From Chromera velia (lineage: Eukaryota; Sar; Chromeraceae), in contig JAHBMJ010001352.1 in the NCBI GenBank assembly GCA_018398765.1, positions 1 to 31,992 on the forward strand: a stretch of DNA of 31,992 nt, given 5' to 3'. The notes under the pieces are model-generated. The model was not told the DNA's origin, did not search any database, and worked only from the letters and a program-made list of their open reading frames with translations. Numbering within the stretch: position 1 is the stretch's first letter; every line of letters begins with the position of its first letter. Both the position numbers and the translations under genes were made by a program. Positions 10,779-19,217 of the stretch are shown piece after piece.

Positions 10779-10783
10779 CTTTG
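10779..10783. repeat. Copia target-site duplication, right copy (CTTTG)
   Basis: Exact match to 4799-4803; it marks the right edge of the Copia insertion inside the older TIR element. Confidence 0.88.
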
Positions 10784-11582
10784 TTATAATGATAAATGAA
10801 TGTTGTACAACTGTCTAGATAACTGTTGCTTTTGCATGTGTTGCAAGGTGTTGCATATGGTTGTTATGTCTTCATGGAGGTCATCATTAAAAAGTTAAAA
10901 AAAAAAAATTGCCTTAGAGCTATAGACCATATTTTTTTTTTTTTTGAAAATATTTGAAAATTACCCCTAGATCAGAACAGTTACAAAAGAAACGTACAAA
11001 GCGTAGAATCAAAGAAGGAGTTTTACCTGGAGTTTCACCTAGGCGTCGGCTAAAGAAAGAAAAAAAAGATCCCCCAAAACTCTTTACTTTTTTTCTTTTC
11101 TTTTTTTTTTTAGTCAAACAACTGAGTTATAACTCAGTTATAACTGTTGTTCGAGTGTTGCACAAGTGTTGTTCACGTGTTGCACAACTATTGTTAAGTG
11201 TTGTTTAAGGTAAAAAAGTAAAAAAAAAAAAAAAAAAGACCTCCTCTGATTGCTAGGCGTGGTTTATATATACATACATTCTTACATACATTCTGGACTT
11301 GGAGAATATAATGTATACACAATGTATATAAAGATTATGTTAAAAAAAAATAGTAATCGGCCTATTATTAAATAAATTTTAGTAACATATATACTAATAT
11401 ATATACTGTATATGAAATGTCCTATTGCCAGTTTATAGCCAAGAAGCTTGGCCCTCTATCTCAGTTTCTATCCGGAACCCGTCTTCACTGCAATGATACC
11501 AGTCTTCTCATCATGCAAAAAAAAATATCTGTTTTGTATCCTCTGCAATTGTTGGCTTCCTATCTACCCAGGAAAGACGCAC

Positions 11583-12125
11583 CTAGGGAATGAACCACAA
11601 CACTTTTCCGAACTTAAAATTGGCAGAGTGTGCGGCAATAACACTTTCATCAAAGTCATTAATAAGCTGCTGCCCGCCTACGAAGTACACAACTCCGTCT
11701 TTATAAAATGCATCCCATCCCTCTTCCAAGGTCTCAGCTGCATCGGATTCCTCGAGGAGAGTCTGCATGTCTTCTTTCTTGGATTTTCTCTCTTCCTCAT
11801 CTTCCTCTTCTTTATTTTTGTCCCCCTTATCTTCATCTTCTTCATCAGATGCACGAGACTGCTCTGACTGCTTATCCTCGCTCTCAAAGGGTTCATCCGA
11901 GGAACCCGTGAACTCATCCTCATCCTCCTCCTCATCTTCGATCTCCCCCCCTTCTTTCTCTCCACCCCATTTCTTCTCAGGGACATAAAATCTCATACCG
12001 CGGAACTGCACATTCTCTGTATTGATTTCAACCTTCTTTGCCTCTGCCTCAGCTTGTATATAAATATGATATTTATCCTTCATAATCTCGTTATGCTTCT
12101 TGCACCGGTCTAAGTGCTGGGTCAT
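11583..12125 (-). CDS. Acidic 180-aa protein in a TIR element; possible truncated transposase N-terminus
   Basis: The ORF runs from ATG 12125 to a stop ending at 11583. The N-terminus MTQHLDRCKKHNE resembles the second half (HLxxC) of a BED zinc finger, the DNA-binding domain common at the start of hAT transposases. Codons just upstream (ILANRY) stay open back to a TGA, and a CAG/GTGAGT donor-like site lies near 12150. Residues of about 60-120 are almost all Glu, Asp, Lys and Ser. The C-terminus (GWDAFYKDGVVYFVGGQQL onward) is more globular and unrecognised. No RNase H-fold catalytic region is present. It could be a domesticated or decaying transposase piece; the function is unknown. Confidence 0.5.
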   Translation of the reverse strand: MTQHLDRCKKHNEIMKDKYHIYIQAEAEAKKVEINTENVQFRGMRFYVPEKKWGGEKEGGEIEDEEEDEDEFTGSSDEPFESEDKQSEQSRASDEEDEDKGDKNKEEEDEEERKSKKEDMQTLLEESDAAETLEEGWDAFYKDGVVYFVGGQQLINDFDESVIAAHSANFKFGKVLWFIP

Positions 12126-12253
12126 GTAACGGTTGGCAAGAATTCACTCACCTGAGTTGGACTCAGGCTCCCTATAAATTATGAAAACTTTTATAACATT
12201 AGTTTACATATATTACATATATGCATACATACATTCTTGATAGACAGAATATA

Positions 12254-12255
<2 letters not shown>

Positions 12256-12286
<31 letters not shown>
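12256..12286. repeat. (TA)n microsatellite
   Basis: About 15 TA dinucleotides just inside the right end of the inner TIR element. Confidence 0.95.
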
Positions 12287-12290
<4 letters not shown>

Positions 12291-12357
12291 ACGCCTAGTC
12301 TGATTGCTTACTTTTTTTCTTTTTTTTTTTTTCTTTAGCCGACGCCTAGAGTTTCAC

Positions 12358-14391
12358 CGAAGTACACCGAAGTTGAGAAGCGCACATCAATCAGACTAGA
12401 TATCAGACTATATTTAATGTAGTGGAAGTAAGCTTTGCTAATCAGATAATAATAATATTATCGCCGTAAGGCTGCAGGTGATATACTCACCACAGATAGA
12501 AAATATTTTTTATATTTTACTTTTATATATGATGATGAATCATTGATGATGAGGAATTCCACGTCGGGTAAAATCCATCAAACTTTCTTAATTAAATTAA
12601 GTCAATGTACCCTATACAAAACTAGGTTAAATTTCCCGGGAATTTAGTGGAATTTAATGGAATTTATCCTTAGAATTTAGTGGAATTTGGAGGATTTTAG
12701 TGGAATTTACCGTGGAATCTACTCATCTAGATTCCACTATAAATTCTATAAACTTTGGAGGCTTTAAGTTATTTCTCACGATTTAGAAAGAGTTAGGAGT
12801 TCAAATTGACAGTGTTTTATAGTGTCCTACCTCCCGGCGCCGCCGTCCTGCCGCCGCCGTTCGGTTTTTCTCGCATACGCGCCGCCTTTACTTCGATCGC
12901 CCGCCGCCGTGTTCTGTCTGCCTAGCCCCAGAAAGCTTGTCTTCACGTTTGCGCAGGGACCGGGCTTTAAAAAGTTTATGCTCAGCCATCTCCGACATTG
13001 AGATCGTTCGTTCTATTTATCCGGTCATGAGTTTAAAGCTGCAACAAATTGGTGGAACACATCTATAGTAAGATCATCTTCAGTTTTCTAGACTTTGGGG
13101 AAGCCCTCTCCTTCCTCTGCAGAGTGAACAAACTCACCGGTCATTCTAGAAAGGGCAAATCTAGTTCCAGAAAAACGAAAACAGCACTGCTTGCGGTATA
13201 GTTAGGAGTTCCTTCTGTATAAGTGAAAGTATGAAGGAGACCAAGACAAACACGTTGGACTACAAAGGTTCCTACAAGGAAACAGATAGATGGTCCTGGT
13301 GCATCCTGGTATGTGTTTTGTAATTCAGAGGGTGTCACAGTGAAGACCGAACCGTTACTGAAAGCTAGGTCCAGCAAGGTCAACACCAAAAAACGAGTAG
13401 CGAGTCGCCAAGTGGCAAGCTTTTATAAAAGATGAGGTCATCAGAAGTATGTTCAGTGGTTGAACATCAATGATAAAGTGGCAAGCTTCAATAGCAGAGT
13501 ATAGATGTCACCAAATGACAGTGACCTCACTCGTGACTAACCTTTCTGAATCTCAGTTCACCCATGTTAACATGCCGGTCGATCCAGTCACTCCTGAAAC
13601 TCTAAGACGGCAAAAAAAGAAGAGACACTACTGTGGAAAGACGAGTCTTGGACTACTGTCCTTGAGCTGTTTAGATGTTGGCCAGTGAGCCAACTCCGAC
13701 AGGTCAACAACGAGTCAGGCAACTCTGCATGCTGAGAAAATGAAATTTCTATCCGCCTGATGTTTATAATATGTCTACACCTTAGCTTGTTTTTTCCTCT
13801 TCTAGCTGTTATGGTGCTTTAATTGTCCAGAAGCGGTTTTGTTCAGAAAACGGAAATGATGAAGCTCTCTAGGAAGCTCTGTTAGATCGGATGCAGTGTA
13901 CATGCAGTCTTGTCTTGAAGCCAAGTCGGGCTATTCCGGCCGTTGAGGCTGAATTCAGTGTACGTGCTGGAGCCGCGGTTCCGCTGCAACTTCTGCATTC
14001 ATCGATGCATGGAGCCGGTTGGGGATGTGGTATACGTGTTACTAGGCCTGGCCGCGCCCACGGTCTTCGAGTACCGAGGCCCGCCCCGTCGCGCGCCTTG
14101 CCACATAGTAGCCCAGTCCCTCACAAGCTCTAAGCAGGCCAATACTAACTGATAATCGGCCACTCAAGAAAGAACCGATAGTCGATACTTCAATACTGAT
14201 ATGATATGATACGATATCGATATGATAGCTATCCCTACTGTCATATAATCAATTGACTACAGTACCTAGTACCTACTATACTAACTAATTTTTACACTAA
14301 TTTCATAGTAATTTTGCTCTGCTATAGCTTTGACAACAGACTAGGAAACTAATAAATAGATCCTGAACAAATATATAGCCTAGTATATAGC
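12358..14391. other. AT-rich intergenic DNA, no recognised gene
   Basis: Mostly AT-rich. Near 12650-12710 the word GGAATTTA recurs in loose tandem. A 10-bp hairpin (GTGGAATCTA/TAGATTCCAC) follows at 12712-12737. A GC-rich patch with CCGCCG words covers about 12833-12920, and another GC-rich patch 13910-14110. An 82-codon minus-strand frame at 13141-13389 has no feature I recognise and is probably chance or a decayed element. The word GTGGCAAGCTT occurs twice (about 13413 and 13479). Confidence 0.5.
12712..12737. repeat. Hairpin, 10-bp arms
   Basis: GTGGAATCTA at 12712-12721 and TAGATTCCAC at 12728-12737 are perfect inverted arms with a 6-base loop, at the end of the GGAATTT-repeat zone. Confidence 0.8.
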
Positions 14392-14399
14392 GGATAGGC

Positions 14400-14650
14400 C
14401 TAGGCTCTGCACTCCATAAATAATAAAAAGAAAAAAAAAGAAAAAAGTTTCCAATCTTTTTTTTTTTTTTATTTATCAACCAAACAACACATAGTTTTTA
14501 TGCAACATCCCGTGTAACACTCCTGCAACACTTGAACAACAGTTGTTTGCCTGTTGACTGCCTTGATAAATAAATAAAAAATCTATAAAAAAAAAGTTTT
14601 TCCGATCTTTTTTTTTTTAAAGTTTTTTTTTTATGTAGTACAGAGCCTAG
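14400..14650. mobile_element. Short TIR element (251 bp), degraded 8-bp TSD
   Basis: The left end CTAGGCTCTGCACTCC and the right end (inverted) CTAGGCTCTGTACTAC match at 14 of 16 positions. Flanks GGATAGGC (14392-14399) and GAAAAGGC (14651-14658) agree at 6 of 8, as expected for an old target duplication. Inside are T and A runs around a CAACA-rich core (14480-14545), the complement of the TGTTG core in the elements at 4645 and 11039. No coding capacity. Confidence 0.68.
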
Positions 14651-14707
14651 GAAAAGGCTCAAGGGAGGAACAAATCAATCCATATCGATCAATCTACATA
14701 TGAATTA

Positions 14708-14941
14708 AACCTTCCTAAACCTAAGTACCACTTAAAAAAATATAATCAAGATTATCTCTATCTGCGGTATCGTTTTTTAAGAGACCGTCCATGCTTGCGG
14801 CGTACATAGTTAAGACACCGTCCAGATATGCGGCCTTGGCTTTCAAAACACCATAAATGATCCGTGCCTGCGGCGCAGACTTTCAAGCTTATCCAAAAAT
14901 GCGGCTTCATCTTTTAAGTGGTAGTTAGGTTTAGGGAGGTC
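14708..14941. mobile_element. Short TIR element (234 bp) with internal GCGGC repeats
   Basis: The left end AACCTTCCTAAACCTAAGT and the right end, ACTTAAAA reversed through GGTTTAGGGAGGTC, are inverted repeats of about 30 bp with a few mismatches. ATGAATTA at 14700-14707 and 14942-14949 is an exact 8-bp direct repeat; it extends to 9 bp (ATGAATTAA) if the boundary shifts. The centre holds four loose copies of a CCGTCC-n-GCGGC pattern (14787-14905). No ORF. Confidence 0.68.
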
Positions 14942-15592
14942 ATGAATTAATCTAGCAGCAATCAATCAATGAATCGTTTGATAGCATATATAAGACTAAA
15001 AATAAAACCTAGGATAAAACTAGGGTCCAAGGATAAAATACAATGTGATAATTCATATCTGCCCGCCGTGTGCAGTGGGTGAAGGATTGACTTTTTGCCC
15101 GGGCTATACTCTAATGTCGATCATGGTCTAGATCATGGTCTGTCATTCTACTGTCATTGGTCGATTATTGTATCAATGTAGACTTCAATGATGGCTTGTT
15201 TAAAGCCTTGTTATAGGGCTTGTTAGAGGAGGCATGCATGAGTGACGAAACCGCTGCAATGATTTCGCGCGAAGCTGAGTCTATGAATTCTCATTTTGAA
15301 TTCCTTTTCGATCAATGAGAGAACGCATGCAGTGTTCAAGACAATTCCGAATCGGTCTAAGAAGAGAAATGGAGATTTGGAAGTCAAAAGCACCAGAGTG
15401 CACCTCTGTTGAAGGGTAGAATTCAACGGAGAGTTCAGACGGAAGGATCGAACGCGAACGTCGTTCGACCAGCCAGACAAATCGAGAGAAGGAGACAAAA
15501 AGACGAAGAATTAAGCGAAGAAATCAAATCGCAAAAACTTGAGGACAAAGTAGAAAAGCCACGATGCCAAAAGAAACGAACAAATAAAAGAC

Positions 15593-15596
<4 letters not shown>

Positions 15597-15625
<29 letters not shown>

Positions 15626-15648
15626 AAGACAAGTAAAAGGCAAGAAAC

Positions 15649-15680
<32 letters not shown>

Positions 15681-15688
15681 CAAAAAAG
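15597..15688. repeat. (AGAC)n and (AAAG)n microsatellites
   Basis: AGAC units at about 15597-15630 are followed by AAAG units at about 15650-15688. Confidence 0.9.
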
Positions 15689-16181
15689 AAAGAAAGATTC
15701 ACAAATGTAGGAAGGGATGCCCGCGGGCCTCTCTGAGTGAGTCACTATGCCCGGGCCTGAAGGGAGCACTCGCCCTGCCTTCCTTCTGTCTCCCTTCCTC
15801 CCTCCCTACCTCATACATGCACATCAAGAAAGCAAGAGAGGAGGACAGACAGACAGACTTCGTCCTGTCCTCCAACAATCAAATGCTTGAAGCTTGCAAG
15901 ACCCTTTCATCCGATTTGCCAATCAGTCGACTGACCGACCGACTGATCGCAGCATTCCGCCTTTTCTCCCTTTCTCTCCCTCTCTGTGTGTGTCTTCTTA
16001 CGAATGGATCCTTCCTGTACATCTTCCGGCTGTCCGTTTCAGAGAGCACAGAAGCACCAGCTGCGAAGGTCTCTAAGCTGCTCATCTACACAGAAGACTT
16101 CTTTTAGCCCTTCATTAGTCTCTCAGAGCGGGTGGTCGTGTTTGCAGCTTGAATGTGTGTGTTTGTAGAAGTAGGTAAGTA

Positions 16182-16182
16182 A

Positions 16183-16227
<45 letters not shown>
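16182..16227. repeat. (GT)n microsatellite
   Basis: About 22 GT dinucleotides, downstream of the sterol reductase. Confidence 0.95.
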
Positions 16228-16228
<1 letters not shown>

Positions 16229-16314
16229 ACAGCCCCCTCCATCCTCTATCGGCCTCTCTCTTCTGCCGCTCTGCGCCATCAATCCCCCCTTTACTCACTC
16301 ACTGGCTCGCTCCC

Positions 16315-18447
16315 TCACACAACGTACGGAACGAAAATGTAGGGCACCTTCTTACAATACTCCACCCAGTCTGTTCCGTATTTCTTTGCCAGCCTTTCTT
16401 GGTCTCTCCATACTCTGTGGCTGAGGACCGCAAGGAAAAAGAAAAAGTAAAAGAACGGGAGGAACGACCGAACACCACACGCCAACCCCCAGCAGAGAGC
16501 CATAACCAGGTCCGCTGTATAGTTGATCTTTCTTGCCACACCAAACCAACCCGAGACGAGAAGGGTTGAACCAGCTTTGGTCTTAATGAACTGAGGGTCC
16601 TTCAGAAGCGCCCAGGGAAGCTGCGGAAATGCAAACGGTCTGGCTTTGTACGTTCCTGCCTGTTGCATCCGAAAGAAATTCTTTTGGGCATTTGAGGTGT
16701 CCCAAACGTAGTAGGCAGTCAACAGGAGGGCAAAGAGGCCGATGCGCACCCAGAGGGGGGTCTGGTCAGCAGACTCGTTGTGGAGACAGTACAGGCTGGA
16801 GATGCAGTAGGTGAACGGGACGCCTGCAAAGGGAGGGAGAAGGAGGAAATCGGAATTCATCCATAAACAGACAAACAGACTGTCATGCATGCACGGAAGG
16901 AGAGAGCTGGCCTTGCAAGGAGACTCAGAGCTTGAGCTTGAGAGGGAGTTGTGGCTAGACGTGCCGAGGTATGCAGAGGAAAACCAGGAGCGGGAGAAAC
17001 GGGAAGGTTGTGTGGATGGGACTGCAGGCGAGCGTGCGCGTTTCCATCAAAGGCGTATGCAACCGAAGTTTCGCTGCTAATTTCGTTCGCTTATTCATCA
17101 GTTGGTTCATTTGACCGACCGACCGACCGACCGAGGAACCGACGGATGGACGGACCTGCAAAGTTCCAGAAGATGAGCATGAAGCCCCACTTCTCATAGA
17201 AGATGTCCCAGGTGGTCGGAATGCACTCCTCACCCTTCATGCAGGCGTTTGTGTACAAACCATGAGCAAGGAGGAGGAACCAGAGTTGCCATCCCACATG
17301 CCCAGTCTGCACGGTTTGTTTCAAAGTCAGAAAGTAACGCAGAAAGAAAGAGTGTGCAGGAAATTGAACACAAAGGACCAAGGAAAAACGGCAGAGAGAA
17401 GATGACAGAATGCAGTCGGCATTAGGAAGAGCCATCGTAAGGGGAAATGTGCTGGCTGGACGAGAAGAGGAAAAGTTAAAAAAACTAGGGAGGGGATTCA
17501 TTGAGACGGGCGAACACATTCTTTATCTAGAGAAAAAGATACAACAAGAAGTGAAATGCATGCACAGGAGAAAAAAAAAGGGCCTCCGCGAGTCTCTGGA
17601 AAGGGAAAAGGTCTTTTTGAAGTCAGACTTTTCCGTCTCTTTCCCTCCCCTGTCCTCTCACTGCTTTCTTTCTTTCTTTCGTTCTTTATCAGAAGCGAAC
17701 CTGTTCCTGTCTCTCCAGACAACACGACAGTGTGATGAAGAACAAAAGGACCCAGGGCACCCGAATTTCCGAAAACATTTTCAGGTCTAGTTTCCCCCCC
17801 AGAAGGCGGGGGTTCAGAGGAGCCCCCATAAACAGATCGTAGACAAAGTTACCAGACATACGATGAGGCGTCCCGAAAAAGACTGTCCATAAATAAGTTG
17901 CAGCCGTACTTGCCAGCCCAAAACCGATTGCTACCGTCATCAAGGGCCCAAAATTCCGAATCAACCACGTAAGAGGGAACACCCCTGACAAATGAAGCAC
18001 TGCAGCTGTCCCCAATGTCGCATACCAACACGCGACCCCATTACAGCAGTAGTCTAATCGTTTCCCCTTCAGCGAAGGTACGGGTAATCCCTGCACCATA
18101 GGGCCCGGCAGAGTTACTGCCAGCACAGCCTCGAAGACCACAAACAAACCGTACACACCGACAGCCTCGAAGGTAGGAACACACGAGTAGAGCATGGAGG
18201 TATAGGCCTCAAAACTGTGCGTGAATCCCGGCACTATCAGGTCCCCTCGGTTGTGTGCGAGGCACACGAAGATGTATATCATAAGGCATGGGAAAAATCC
18301 CATCAAAATCCCGACACTTACAGGTCCCCCGAATTCATAGTGGACCTCCGAGTCGATTTTCTTCTCAATCTCATCAGCAGTCGGAGGGGGGCTGCTGCTG
18401 CTGCTACTGACAGTGTTGCCCTTTTCTGGCTTCGTCCGTGGCGGCAT
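16315..18447 (-). CDS. ERG4: Delta(24(24(1)))-sterol reductase, ERG4/ERG24 family (468 aa, 3 exons)
   Basis: Exons 18447-17701, 17306-17156 and 16823-16315 join in frame to 1407 nt (468 aa plus TGA), close to yeast Erg4. The enzyme reduces the C24(28) side-chain double bond with NADPH in the ER membrane, the last step to ergosterol-type sterols. Exon 1 has a Ser/Pro-rich N-terminus, then several membrane segments and the family motif [16 protein letters not shown]. Exon 2 carries [20 protein letters not shown] and exon 3 VPFTYC, then [19 protein letters not shown], the C-terminal ERG4/ERG24 signature. [14 protein letters not shown] and VPFTYC favour ERG4 over C-14 or C-7 reductases. Introns are GT-AG with phases 0 and 1; both acceptors end TGCAG. 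The start is ATG 18447 (MPPRTK). The gene is divergent from BBS5. Family is firm; exact substrate is inferred. Confidence 0.92.
17113..17134. repeat. (GACC)n microsatellite in intron
   Basis: Five GACC units in the sterol-reductase intron 16824-17155, about 20 bases inside the donor. Confidence 0.85.
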
Positions 18448-19217
18448 TGAGAAAACCCCCCCTCACTTGATCCACAAACTTGTTTTTCTTCCCGATCTCC
18501 TGAATTCTTTTCTGGCGCCTCTCGATCTTCCAAGAGGAGAGAGCTCTATCCCGTCTCCGGTGTTGAGAGAAAGATTTAATTGGGGGCGTGTGCAGTGCAA
18601 AGAAGGAAGCTCTCCTTTCAACGATGCGAGAATTGGGTCGTCTCACAGACGGAACAGCAGATCTCTTGCCTCACCACGTCGGCCAAATCGTGGGCTCATG
18701 AGATCTCATGAGGTCGATCACGACGATCAGTCTGACAGAGCCTAGCTCAGGAGCCCGGATTTCAGTGCCCTGGCATGTCGCGAATTCGCGCGCACCCTGC
18801 GCGAATTCAATCTGGTGACACTGCCGGGGTCTCGTCGCGGGGTCCCGACTCCCCATTCGCACCGCGCTCCTCCTTTCCTGAACGACGGAAACTTCGTTGT
18901 CAGAGTTCTGGATCTTTTGTCCTACCTCCAGACCTTTCCGTCGAACAGAGCACCCAGAACACTCCGCATTCGCCCCACCTGTACGTCAGTGTTTTGCTGA
19001 GTCGTTTTGTGGATCCGAGACTCGCAAGAAGGGGGGTCATCTTCCAGTCCAATTCAGCGCTGGAAGTGGAGTCGATACACAAGACCATCTAAATCCCCTT
19101 CTGCTGCGGTGAATCTCTGCACACTGGTCGCACGAGTAAGGCCAGTGAGTCTCACTGCACCCTTTGTTCGCCCACCTGTTTTGGACCTGTCTGGACCAGC
19201 CGAGGTCAAGTTGAAGA
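18448..19217. promoter_or_regulatory. Divergent promoter region between ERG4 and BBS5, with palindromes
   Basis: The two genes start back to back 770 bp apart, so both promoters should lie here. It contains a perfect 18-bp palindrome CTCATGAGATCTCATGAG (18695-18712), the 12-bp palindrome CGCGAATTCGCG (18779-18790), and an inverted pair GAATTCGCGC/GCGCGAATTC with a 7-base spacer (18782-18808). No TATA box is evident at either start. That these are factor-binding sites is inference. Frames in this stretch (18775-19092 plus) look non-coding. Confidence 0.5.

Larger units (their letters stand above)
4645..10970. mobile_element. Short TIR DNA element (about 346 bp) split by the Copia insertion
   Basis: The outer ends are perfect inverted repeats: CTAGGGGTAATTTT at 4645 and AAAATTACCCCTAG ending at 10970. 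They are bordered by an exact 8-bp direct repeat, ATCAGAAC, at 4637-4644 and 10971-10978. Without the Copia element and one copy of its 5-bp target duplication, the element is 346 bp. It is AT-rich, with T and A runs at its ends and TGTTG-rich sequence inside (4725-4800 and 10795-10870). It has no coding capacity, so it is a MITE. An 8-bp target duplication points to hAT, P or Merlin; hAT is most likely but inferred. Confidence 0.82.
11253..12298. mobile_element. Inner 8-bp-TSD TIR element (1046 bp) with an ORF
   Basis: Ends CTAGGCGTGGTTTATATATA (11253) and the matching inverted ATATAAACCACGCCTAG (ending 12298) are bordered by the exact 8-bp repeat TCTGATTG at 11245-11252 and 12299-12306. It therefore inserted into the outer element. 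Inside, CATACATTCT and AGAATATAATGTATA pairs recur near each end, and a TA run abuts the right TIR. It carries the minus-strand ORF at 11583-12125 but is too short for a full transposase. Confidence 0.83.
11039..12349. mobile_element. Outer 8-bp-TSD TIR element (about 257 bp) carrying a nested insertion
   Basis: The ends are inverted repeats CTAGGCGTCGGCTAAAG (11039) and CTTTAGCCGACGCCTAG (ending 12349). They are flanked by the exact 8-bp direct repeat AGTTTCAC at 11031-11038 and 12350-12357. Removing the inner element and its duplication leaves about 257 bp of T/A-run-bordered sequence with TGTTG repeats (11150-11207), like the element at 4645. It is non-coding and best called a hAT-like MITE on TSD length. 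Confidence 0.82.
14950..16314. other. 3' flank of the sterol reductase; no gene recognised
   Basis: AT-rich to about 15060, then mixed. It holds a short GATCATGGTCT tandem near 15120-15146, AGAC and AAAG microsatellites, and a GT run. Open frames here (such as 15817-16107 plus) are short and lack recognisable domains. Confidence 0.55.

Noticed and set aside
13141-13389. 82-codon minus-strand frame in the AT-rich region
   Set aside because: No recognisable family, no splice context, and it sits among transposon remnants; too weak to call a gene.
14921-14940. TTTAGGG telomere-like word
   Set aside because: A single copy within a TIR; no tandem array, so not an interstitial telomere.
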